From JAZDEL01 sp043820655 (GTDB taxonomy: Archaea > Iainarchaeota > Iainarchaeia > Iainarchaeales > JAZDEL01): a DNA stretch of 11,870 nucleotides. The notes under the pieces are model-generated. The model worked only from the letters and a program-made list of their open reading frames with translations, had not been told where the DNA came from and made no database searches. Position 1 is the stretch's first letter; each line of letters begins with the position of its first letter. The stretch spans positions 1 through 11,870 of the forward strand of contig JBDRDO010000082.1 of NCBI GenBank assembly GCA_043820655.1, read 5' to 3'. The translations under genes and the position numbers were made by a program. Of this stretch, positions 1 through 4,896 are shown in pieces.

Positions 1-869
1 CGCCTGCCCTCAACTTCCAGCACTTCGCTTTCTGCGCGCTCCTCTATTTTTATGTCGTCCCCCGTGGGCGTGTTAAAATCAATTGTAGTTGTCGGAATCG
101 CAACATAAAAAGGCACGCCATTCTCACGCGCAAGCACCGCCTTTTCATATGTGCCGATTTTATTCGCAACATCCCCGTTTGCCGCAACCCTGTCAGCGCC
201 CACTATGCACAAATCAACCTCCCCTTTGCGCATGAAATATCCCGCGGCGTTGTCGGCAATCACCGCGTGCTCAACGCCCTCGTTTGCCAGTTCCCACGCG
301 GTTAACCTCGCGCCCTGCAGCCGCGGCCTTGTTTCATCCACCCACACGAAAACCTTCTTCCCCGCGCGCTTCGCGGCATAAATCGGCGCAAGCGCACTGC
401 CCCAGTCAACAAAAGCAAGCCAGCCTGCGTTGCAGTGCGTCAAAACGCGCGCGCCATCCTTAATTAATTCCGCGCCGAATTTTCCTATTTTTTCCCCTGC
501 AGATATGTTATCCTTTGCATATTTCTCAGCGGCGGAAACAGCGCCCTCCGCCCCGCCCTTCTCCCCCGCCTCAAAAACCATTTTCACCGCAACAAACAAA
601 TCTACTGCAGTGGGCCTTGTTGCTTCAATCTCCGCCCGCGCTTTCTCTATATCTTCCCCCGCTAAAAATGCCTGCGCCATTGCATAGCCCGCGCTTGCTC
701 CTATCGCACCCGCGCCGCGCGTGACCATTGTTTTAATCGCATCCGCTGTCCGCATATAATCTGAAAATTCCGCAATCTCAAAGCTTTCGGGAATTTTATG
801 CTGGTTTATCATTTTTACAGTGCCGTTATCAAGCCAAACCGTGACGTAATGCTTTCCGTTAACAATCAT
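1..869 (-). CDS. mtnA: S-methyl-5-thioribose-1-phosphate isomerase (MtnA / aIF2B-like family), C-terminus cut by window edge
   Basis: Likely converts 5-methylthioribose-1-phosphate to 5-methylthioribulose-1-phosphate in the cytosolic methionine salvage pathway. I translated 289 residues by hand; MtnA proteins usually have about 340-370, so the C-terminus lies beyond position 1. Family motifs in order: MVTRGAGAIGASAGYA (48-63), RPTAVDLF (85-92), THCNAGWLA (144-152) with the expected catalytic Cys146, DETRPRLQGARLTAWEL (178-194), and GADRVAANGDVANKIGTY (224-241) with the expected catalytic Asp226. The ATG at 869 is the only plausible start: the frame stays open upstream to a TGA near 925 but contains no ATG, GTG or TTG. 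The archaeal ribose-1,5-bisphosphate isomerase is a close paralogue with the same Cys/Asp pair. RPTAVDL and DETRPRLQGARLTAWEL favour MtnA, but the substrate is not proven. It lies downstream of apt on the same strand, and MTA breakdown yields both MTR-1-P and adenine. Confidence 0.9.
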   Translation of the reverse strand, partial: MIVNGKHYVTVWLDNGTVKMINQHKIPESFEIAEFSDYMRTADAIKTMVTRGAGAIGASAGYAMAQAFLAGEDIEKARAEIEATRPTAVDLFVAVKMVFEAGEKGGAEGAVSAAEKYAKDNISAGEKIGKFGAELIKDGARVLTHCNAGWLAFVDWGSALAPIYAAKRAGKKVFVWVDETRPRLQGARLTAWELANEGVEHAVIADNAAGYFMRKGEVDLCIVGADRVAANGDVANKIGTYEKAVLARENGVPFYVAIPTTTIDFNTPTGDDIKIEERAESEVLEVEGR

Positions 870-935
870 TCCAACACCCCAGTTTCCGTAAAAACCAAGG
901 CGCGGACCTTCTTTTAATTTTATTCACGGCAAAGG

Positions 936-970
936 TTTTTATAGGGCAAACCCGTATATTTTGCGGGTTT
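936..970 (+). promoter_or_regulatory. TATA-like box and inverted repeat in front of the small Lys-rich gene
   Basis: TTTTTATA at 936-943 lies about 35 nt before the ATG at 975. That predicts transcription starting near 965, with a leader of roughly 10 nt. Between the TATA box and the start codon is a perfect 7-bp inverted repeat, AAACCCG (948-954) and CGGGTTT (964-970), with a 9-nt AT-rich loop. The right arm overlaps the predicted start of transcription, so the repeat could be an operator or a 5' hairpin. This is inferred from position only. Confidence 0.45.
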
Positions 971-974
971 TGAA

Positions 975-1187
975 ATGGTTTTCAAAAAAAAGAAAATAGC
1001 ATTTAGCATAACTGCAAATGAGGGCGGCGGAGCCACAGCCAAAGTAAACCCTAATGCACGGCAATATACGCGAATTACCCCGACAGGAAAGGGGACATTC
1101 CACATATGGTCAACCCCCAAAAAAAAGGGCAAGGGAAAAGTCCTGATAAAGGACAAAAATGGCAATAGGATTGCAGTCGGTGGCTGA
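975..1187 (+). CDS. Small Lys-rich hypothetical protein (70 aa)
   Basis: I do not recognise this gene. It encodes 70 residues with 13 Lys and 3 Arg against 2 acidic residues (Glu16, Asp60), so it is strongly basic. It has an N-terminal KKKK (4-7), a central KKKGKGK (49-55), many Gly, and alternating beta-strand-like stretches. It has no Cys, no signal peptide and no membrane segment. Codon choice (ATA, GCA, AAA, GGC) resembles the neighbours. A TATA-like box at 936-943 gives it its own promoter. It sits opposite and between apt and mtnA, and its stop is 10 nt from the apt stop, so apt-mtnA transcripts would run antisense across it. A minus-strand reading frame covers the same DNA but looks less protein-like. 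A nucleic-acid-binding role would suit the charge but is a guess. Confidence 0.6.
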   Translation: MVFKKKKIAFSITANEGGGATAKVNPNARQYTRITPTGKGTFHIWSTPKKKGKGKVLIKDKNGNRIAVGG

Positions 1188-1197
1188 ACCGCGCGCC

Positions 1198-1722
1198 TCA
1201 CTTATCATACTGCAGAAGCGCAAAAACATCATGCCCCCTTAATTTATCCCTTCCATTCAAAAACGTCAACTCGATTAAAAACCCGCAGCTGACAACCTTC
1301 CCGCCAAGCTTCTCAATCAGTTTCACAGTCGCGGCACACGTTCCCCCTGTCGCAAGCAAATCATCAACAACCAAAACATTTTCGCCCTTCTCTATAGCAT
1401 CCTCATGCATCTCAAGCTTGTCCGTGCCGTACTCAAGCACATACTCCTCTGTAATTGATTTTGAGGGAAGCTTGCCCGGCTTCCTTATTGGGACAAATCC
1501 CGCCTCAAGTTCATATGCAAGAATTGACCCCAGAATAAATCCGCGGCTTTCCATGCTCACAACCTTGTCAACCTTAATCCCCTTCTCGGTATAATGCTCA
1601 ACCATCCTGTTCACCGCAATTTTAAATGCCGCAGGGTCCTTTAACAGGGTAGTCACATCATAGAACAATATCCCCTCCTTCGGGAAATCGGGTATTTCGC
1701 GTATCTTCAATTTCAGGTCCAT
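1198..1722 (-). CDS. apt: Adenine phosphoribosyltransferase
   Basis: Catalyses adenine + PRPP to AMP + pyrophosphate in cytosolic purine salvage. The 174-residue length is normal for the family. Visible motifs: IPDFPKEGILFYDVTTLL (10-27), typical of Apt N-termini; ESRGF (58-62); RKPGKLP (80-86); the flexible-loop region EYGTDKLEMH (97-106); and the PRPP-binding VLVVDDLLATGGT (116-128) with its two adjacent Asp. The ATG at 1722 is supported by GGGAG at 1729-1733 on the minus strand, 6 nt upstream, and by a TATA-like box at 1779-1787. mtnA lies downstream on the same strand; together they would recycle both halves of methylthioadenosine. A gene for the MTA-cleaving phosphorylase is not in the window. 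The stop is convergent with the small plus-strand gene, with a 10-nt gap. Confidence 0.95.
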   Translation of the reverse strand: MDLKLKIREIPDFPKEGILFYDVTTLLKDPAAFKIAVNRMVEHYTEKGIKVDKVVSMESRGFILGSILAYELEAGFVPIRKPGKLPSKSITEEYVLEYGTDKLEMHEDAIEKGENVLVVDDLLATGGTCAATVKLIEKLGGKVVSCGFLIELTFLNGRDKLRGHDVFALLQYDK

Positions 1723-1778
1723 TCCAATCTCCCGTTATTTTTCCGCCCGTTTATTGCCAATCTATTTCTGTTGTGCTT

Positions 1779-1787
1779 CTTATTTAA
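1779..1787 (-). promoter_or_regulatory. TATA-like box of apt
   Basis: The minus strand reads TTAAATAAG here, about 60 nt upstream of the apt ATG at 1722. Transcription would start near 1757, leaving a leader of about 35 nt that contains the GGGAG Shine-Dalgarno at 1729-1733. The assignment rests on sequence and spacing only. Confidence 0.5.
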
Positions 1788-1813
1788 CCCTTGCGCAGCC
1801 GTCTTACCCTCCT

Positions 1814-1826
1814 CCCCCCCCCCCCC
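1814..1826. repeat. Homopolymer of 13 C between two divergent promoters
   Basis: An uninterrupted run of 13 C (G on the minus strand), preceded by CCT, lies in the 154-bp gap between apt and the secreted beta-helix gene. It is 26 bp from the apt TATA box (1779-1787) and 18 bp from the beta-helix TATA box (1845-1853). It belongs to no plausible coding sequence; the frame that crosses it as poly-Pro begins at a TTG (1754) upstream of the TATA box and of the far better ATG at 1877. Such tracts slip easily during replication and also cause assembly errors. Confidence 0.85.
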
Positions 1827-1844
1827 GCAAAGCACCCGAAACGC

Positions 1845-1853
1845 TTAAATATA
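1845..1853 (+). promoter_or_regulatory. TATA box with BRE-like element for the secreted beta-helix gene
   Basis: TTAAATATA at 1845-1853 is preceded by CCGAAACGC, which resembles an archaeal BRE. The box centre is about 28 nt before the ATG at 1877, so the transcript would begin at or within a few bases of the start codon and be essentially leaderless. No Shine-Dalgarno is visible before the ATG, which agrees with this. Confidence 0.65.
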
Positions 1854-1876
1854 CCTTGAAACATATTTTTCACGAA

Positions 1877-3139
1877 ATGGACCTTTCAAAACTGGCACAC
1901 CTCGCCGCGGTTGCGGCAATTATGATTCTCCTTATCCAGTTCGCATCCGCAGGCTCGCTCGGGGATGTCTTCGGCGCATTCGCAAACCTCGGGAAGGTCA
2001 AGCCGCAGTTCGATTTCGACAACAGCGGCGGCCCGATAACATTGAACGACGTTCTGGTGGCGCTTGCAAGCGTCAGCAATCTCGGCAGTGAAATCGCGTG
2101 CACCAGCAACACCGCTTGCGGCACGGCAACATACGGCGCCCCGTACTGCGACGGCAATTCAGTTGTGCGGCAGGAGGCATTTCCGCTCTGCATAAACCCC
2201 GGCACAAAGGCAAGCAAGTGCGATGAAAACCTTTCAATAACAACTTTTGAGCAGTGCGCGTACGGCTGTTTGGATGGGAACTGCCAGCCCGAACCTGAAC
2301 CCGAGCCCGAACCGCCCGCCACATATTGCTGTGATTCATCCGCAACCAATTGCCAGATTTTAAATGCCTGCTCGCTCGGCGACCAGTCGGGAACAATAGC
2401 CTGCAAAATGCGCACGGGGCAGAATATGTACATAACGGGAGTCAACGAGGGCTGCACAGTTTCGCTGCAGGTTGAGGGCGGGAAAATGGGCTCCCTTTAC
2501 CTCAATTCAAATGCCCCCCCGTCCGGGCAGGAACTTTCAATAACCGTCAACGGCGGCATCTACCCTGTCCATGAATCGCTGAGCTCGTTCTCACCGTGGT
2601 CCGGGATTTTTATGCAGTACTGCGAGAACGTAAGGCTTAATGTCGGCAGCATAACCACCGACCGCGTGCTGGGGCCCGGGCTGTTCACAAGGTTCTCAAG
2701 TAACAATACGATCACAACCGGCGCCATAACCACGCTTACAACAGGCACAGGCGGAGTCGGGATAGCGATTCACATGCTGAGCAACGGCAATACGGTTAGC
2801 AGCGGAGATATAAATTCGGCATCAAGGAGCGTTGACATCGGAAACAACTCCTCAAATAACGCCGTGTCTGTCGGGAATATAACGTCCAAAACAGGGGACG
2901 GCGTGGGCACAACAGGTGGCAGCAATAATACCGTGGCGGCGGGGAATATTGCCTCGAATTCCCGGTATGGGGTTTATTCCATAAATATAGACTCCCTTAA
3001 CAACCTTGTCTGCGCAGGTAATGTTTGGGGCTCGCTTGGGGACTGCTATAATGGCAGCGGCGCCACAGTCATGGCATGCGAGAACGGCACGGCAATAGCG
3101 GGCTGCGAAAGCGGCTCTAGAACCTGCGGCGAGTGCTAG
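1877..3139 (+). CDS. Secreted Cys-rich protein with dockerin-like loop, Pro-Glu linker and beta-helix repeats
   Basis: A 420-residue exported protein. Signal peptide: hydrophobic core at about 6-22 and a likely cleavage after ASA (23-25). Residues 45-63 (FDFDNSGG, then ITLNDVLVAL) resemble a dockerin/EF-hand calcium loop with one extra residue. Residues 75-136 hold eight Cys, a probable disulfide module. A Pro-Glu linker follows (138-147). Residues 149-193 hold six more Cys. Residues about 255-385 contain irregular 22-29-residue repeats of the type NNTxxxGxI, as in right-handed beta-helix/NosD-like proteins. Four Cys end the chain (401, 410, 417, 420); there are 21 Cys in all. Several N-X-S/T sequons (NNT, NSS, NIT, NGS, NGT) suggest N-glycosylation. 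There is no C-terminal membrane anchor. The ATG at 1877 is chosen because it begins the signal peptide and sits 28 nt from the TATA box; the frame extends upstream only through poly-Pro from a TTG. Ligand and partner are unknown. Confidence 0.85.
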   Translation: MDLSKLAHLAAVAAIMILLIQFASAGSLGDVFGAFANLGKVKPQFDFDNSGGPITLNDVLVALASVSNLGSEIACTSNTACGTATYGAPYCDGNSVVRQEAFPLCINPGTKASKCDENLSITTFEQCAYGCLDGNCQPEPEPEPEPPATYCCDSSATNCQILNACSLGDQSGTIACKMRTGQNMYITGVNEGCTVSLQVEGGKMGSLYLNSNAPPSGQELSITVNGGIYPVHESLSSFSPWSGIFMQYCENVRLNVGSITTDRVLGPGLFTRFSSNNTITTGAITTLTTGTGGVGIAIHMLSNGNTVSSGDINSASRSVDIGNNSSNNAVSVGNITSKTGDGVGTTGGSNNTVAAGNIASNSRYGVYSINIDSLNNLVCAGNVWGSLGDCYNGSGATVMACENGTAIAGCESGSRTCGEC

Positions 3140-3156
3140 CGTAGTTTGCGGTTAAC

Positions 3157-3162
3157 TTTTTT
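3157..3162 (+). terminator. Oligo-T terminator after the beta-helix gene
   Basis: Six T lie 18 nt after the TAG stop of the beta-helix gene, in the 35-nt gap to the convergent nucleotidyltransferase. Archaeal RNA polymerase terminates at U-rich runs without needing a hairpin. There is no comparable T run on the minus strand in this gap. Confidence 0.4.
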
Positions 3163-3174
3163 CGCCCTGCGGGA

Positions 3175-3888
3175 TCAGCACTGCCATTCCCCGCACGCCT
3201 TGTTATACCTTTCCAAATCATCCGTTGCAAACCACTGCCTGCGGTGCAAATAGCCGAATAATTTTCCCTCAGTGGCAAGATCAGGAAATGCGGTCCTTTC
3301 AATTGCGCATTCCCCCTGCGGCAGAATTGAAAAAACATCCTGTTCAAGGATATACGCCCCGACATTTATAAGCCCCTTCCCGATCTCCTCTTCAGGCTTC
3401 TCCCTGAATGCGGTTATCCTTTCGGGATTTGCCGCATCAACATCAACAAGCCCGAAATCCCTGGGCTTTTCAAGTTCAATAAGCGCAAGCGTGCCTGTTG
3501 CATTGTTCCTTTCATGCACCTCCAACATGCCTGCATAATCAATATCCATCATATTGTCCCCGTTCAGCATTATAAAGCGCCCTCCCGAGAGCAGGTCCTG
3601 CGCATCCTTCAATGCCCCGCCCGTGCCCATGAAATGCTCCTCCACATTGTATGTAATTTTAATCCCGAAATTTTCGCCCGTGCCAAAATGCTCGTTAATC
3701 TTCTCGTGCAAATAATTCACGCCCAAGACAACTTCCTTAACTCCGAAATCCGCAAGGTGCCTTATCCCCCACTCCAGAATAGGCTTCCCCTTAACCGGCA
3801 GCATCGGCTTCGGCCTGTCCGCTGTAAGCGGCCTCAGCCTTTCGCCCTTCCCGCCCGCAAGAATAAACGCTTTCTCAGGCACATCCAT
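3175..3888 (-). CDS. Sugar-1-phosphate nucleotidyltransferase (mannose-1-phosphate guanylyltransferase / glucose-1-phosphate thymidylyltransferase-like)
   Basis: Predicted to activate a sugar-1-phosphate with an NTP to give an NDP-sugar and pyrophosphate. It has 237 residues in a single GT-A-like nucleotidyltransferase domain. Motifs: AGGKGERLRPLT (11-22), the nucleotide-binding signature; RPKPMLPVKGKPIL (25-38); MGTGGAL (87-93); LNGD (108-111) with metal-binding Asp111; FREKP (161-165); INVGAY (174-179). The usual late W-x-D-x-G-T-P motif, whose Asp binds metal in RmlA-type enzymes, reads WFATDDLERY (219-228), with Ala at that Asp. There is no C-terminal hexapeptide or GlmU domain. Base and sugar specificity cannot be read from the sequence. 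The ATG at 3888 is 27 nt from a TATA-like box, so the transcript may be leaderless; the upstream split methyltransferase gene ends only 41 nt away, so co-transcription is also possible. Confidence 0.85.
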   Translation of the reverse strand: MDVPEKAFILAGGKGERLRPLTADRPKPMLPVKGKPILEWGIRHLADFGVKEVVLGVNYLHEKINEHFGTGENFGIKITYNVEEHFMGTGGALKDAQDLLSGGRFIMLNGDNMMDIDYAGMLEVHERNNATGTLALIELEKPRDFGLVDVDAANPERITAFREKPEEEIGKGLINVGAYILEQDVFSILPQGECAIERTAFPDLATEGKLFGYLHRRQWFATDDLERYNKACGEWQC

Positions 3889-3911
3889 ACCCTAAAGACT
3901 GCGGAAAAACC

Positions 3912-3919
3912 AATAAAAA
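3912..3919 (-). promoter_or_regulatory. TATA-like box for the minus-strand nucleotidyltransferase
   Basis: The minus strand reads TTTTTATT, centred about 27 nt from the ATG at 3888. This is the spacing of a leaderless archaeal promoter. It lies in the 41-nt gap after the stop of the preceding methyltransferase reading frame. Confidence 0.4.
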
Positions 3920-3929
3920 GGAATTGGAG

Positions 3930-4235
3930 TTACTGCCTTGCCGGTTTTTTATTTTGGGGCAGCCTTCCGGAAATTTGCACAGGCCTGTGCGGGAACACCC
4001 TGCCCGGGTTTTCGATTTCGTAGGCGGCGGAATGAAGGAGGCTGTGCCTTATGTTGTGCGAGAGGTTCTGGAACAGGTGGTTCTCGGCAGCCCACTTTTC
4101 TAGCAGTAAGGAAAAGCTCCTGTTTGAACTGTCCACCCCTTTTTTAGTCATCGCATGCCCCACCATAAGGGGCTCATGGTCCTTCTTTATTATATCCTTC
4201 AGCCTGGGCTCAAGCTCGAAGGGCGAAAGCACTTT
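3930..4235 (-). CDS. C-terminal part of a frameshifted class I methyltransferase
   Basis: This frame continues the upstream methyltransferase in the -1 frame. It is open for 100 codons from GTG at 4232, overlaps the end of the N-terminal part, and ends at TAA 3930. Its G/C-biased third positions and amino-acid composition look coding: it begins VLSPFELEPRLKD and ends in a basic tail. GTG 4232 has no Shine-Dalgarno or TATA box at suitable spacing, so independent initiation is unlikely. Joined at the Lys149-Lys150 codons of the N-terminal part, the protein would be about 250 residues, a usual size for a class I methyltransferase. The product of this part alone would have no recognisable domain. 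The stop is 41 nt before the nucleotidyltransferase start. Confidence 0.6.
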   Translation of the reverse strand, partial: KVLSPFELEPRLKDIIKKDHEPLMVGHAMTKKGVDSSNRSFSLLLEKWAAENHLFQNLSHNIRHSLLHSAAYEIENPGRVFPHRPVQISGRLPQNKKPARQ

Positions 4236-4238
4236 TTG
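4196..4238 (-). other. Possible -1 frameshift site: A5G slippery run plus downstream hairpin
   Basis: On the minus strand the zero frame reads CAC AAA AAG TGC. A -1 slip after AAG gives GTG CTT and enters the long downstream frame, producing HKKVLSPFELE. Nine nt after the AAG is a possible RNA hairpin (4196-4222): CCTTC pairs with GAAGG and AGC with GCT, with one bulged G and a 10-nt loop. The zero-frame TGA (4199-4201) lies inside the hairpin's 3' arm. The heptamer is C AAA AAG, weaker than the classical A AAA AAG, so a simple 1-nt loss in a run of A is at least as likely. Confidence 0.4.
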
Positions 4239-4681
4239 TGTGTCACATAGCCGAGTCCCCGCATAATCTTCCTTATCCCTGCCGAGTTGCCCTTGTGCGC
4301 CGTAATAAAAAGTCTCCCGTTCGGCGCAAGCACCTCCCTTACTGCCCTTAGCAGCCTCTTTTTCTCGCCATCCGTCTTTAGGTTGTCCAGGAGATAGTCC
4401 GCCTTCACAACCTTCACCTTCTCCCCGTGTTCAATAAGTTCCCTCAGATGTTTGTAAGCCTCTATTTTTCTGGTCTCCAACCCCTTTACGTTGGCGAGCC
4501 CGAAAACTATAGGGGGCTCTATTTTTCCGACATCAGATGCCACGAGCCTGCCCTCACTTTCACTGCCAAAGCCGGGTCTCTTTCCCTGCACAAATGCCTT
4601 TTTCCGCATCCTTGCAATCCTGTAGGTCATGCCGCCGTAGGGGCCGGCGCCGAGCTCCAGCATGCTTATTGGTTTCTTCAC
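4199..4681 (-). CDS. Class I SAM-dependent methyltransferase, N-terminal part (gene interrupted by -1 frameshift)
   Basis: The frame gives 160 residues, ending shortly after the frameshift point at residues 149-150. SAM-binding motif I is clear as MLELGAGPYGGMTY (7-20). Later Rossmann strands are VKVVKADYLLDNL (89-101) and LLRAVREVLAPNGRLFITAHKGN (110-132), the latter typical of motifs II-III in UbiE-like methyltransferases. Substrate is unknown. The start is GTG 4681; it lies 33 nt from the TATA-like box at 4710-4717, consistent with a leader of only a few bases and no Shine-Dalgarno. ATG at 4663 is an in-frame alternative, but it sits immediately before the motif I strand. The zero frame stops at 4199 soon after an A5 tract, while the -1 frame continues for 100 codons, so the full gene is probably 3930-4681 (about 250 aa). 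It may be a true frameshift, an assembly error, or programmed. Confidence 0.7.
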   Translation of the reverse strand: MKKPISMLELGAGPYGGMTYRIARMRKKAFVQGKRPGFGSESEGRLVASDVGKIEPPIVFGLANVKGLETRKIEAYKHLRELIEHGEKVKVVKADYLLDNLKTDGEKKRLLRAVREVLAPNGRLFITAHKGNSAGIRKIMRGLGYVTHKKCFRPSSLSPG

Positions 4682-4709
4682 TGGCAGGGGAATATTATAC
4701 CTTTCCCCC

Positions 4710-4717
4710 TATTTAAA
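4710..4717 (-). promoter_or_regulatory. TATA-like box of the minus-strand methyltransferase
   Basis: The minus strand reads TTTAAATA, centred 33 nt before the GTG start at 4681. Transcription would start about 6 nt before the start codon. A second A/T element, TTTATAAAT at 4767-4775, is nearly palindromic and could serve either strand. Confidence 0.5.
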
Positions 4718-4799
4718 TTGCCCGCAAAAACCGTGAACTTTCAGTGTTTTACGCGCTCCAGCAAGGTTTATAAATCGTTCAAATGCTTTGATTAATATA

Positions 4800-4838
4800 C
4801 CAAAAACCAGTTATAAGCCAAAAACTGAGTTTATATAA
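4800..4838 (+). promoter_or_regulatory. TATA box of the glycan operon with upstream direct repeat
   Basis: TTTATATAA at 4830-4838 is the best TATA box before ugd (ATG 4897). It predicts transcription from about 4860 and a leader of about 37 nt. Immediately upstream the octamer CCAAAAAC occurs twice as a direct repeat (4800-4807 and 4818-4825) with 18-bp periodicity, a position where archaeal activators or TFB contact DNA. This promoter would drive the seven-gene plus-strand operon. Confidence 0.5.
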
Positions 4839-4896
4839 TATATCTCATGATCTGCGAATTTTCGCTTTTTGCAGGGTTTGGATTTCAGTGGTTTGA

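Noticed and set aside
920..1201. 93-codon minus-strand frame opposite the small Lys-rich gene
   Set aside because: Composition is unlike a protein of this genome, and the plus-strand frame has a TATA box and coding-like codons. Neither is certain.
1754..1876. N-terminal extension of the beta-helix protein from TTG 1754, including a poly-Pro stretch
   Set aside because: It places the signal peptide about 45 residues inside the protein, reads through the C13 tract, and would begin upstream of the strong TATA box that is 28 nt from ATG 1877.
1870..2457. 195-codon open frame on the minus strand
   Set aside because: It lies wholly opposite the beta-helix gene, has a biased shadow composition (Gly-Ser run from the Pro-Glu linker) and no promoter or known domain.
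3514..4023. 169-codon open frame on the plus strand
   Set aside because: It is opposite the nucleotidyltransferase, whose motifs are clear.
886..4732. Shared GGTTTTTnCGG-like motif before three minus-strand genes (886-896, 3901-3911, 4722-4732)
   Set aside because: Distances to the starts differ (about 17, 13 and 41 nt), one copy overlaps a TATA box, and T-rich promoter DNA gives such matches easily.
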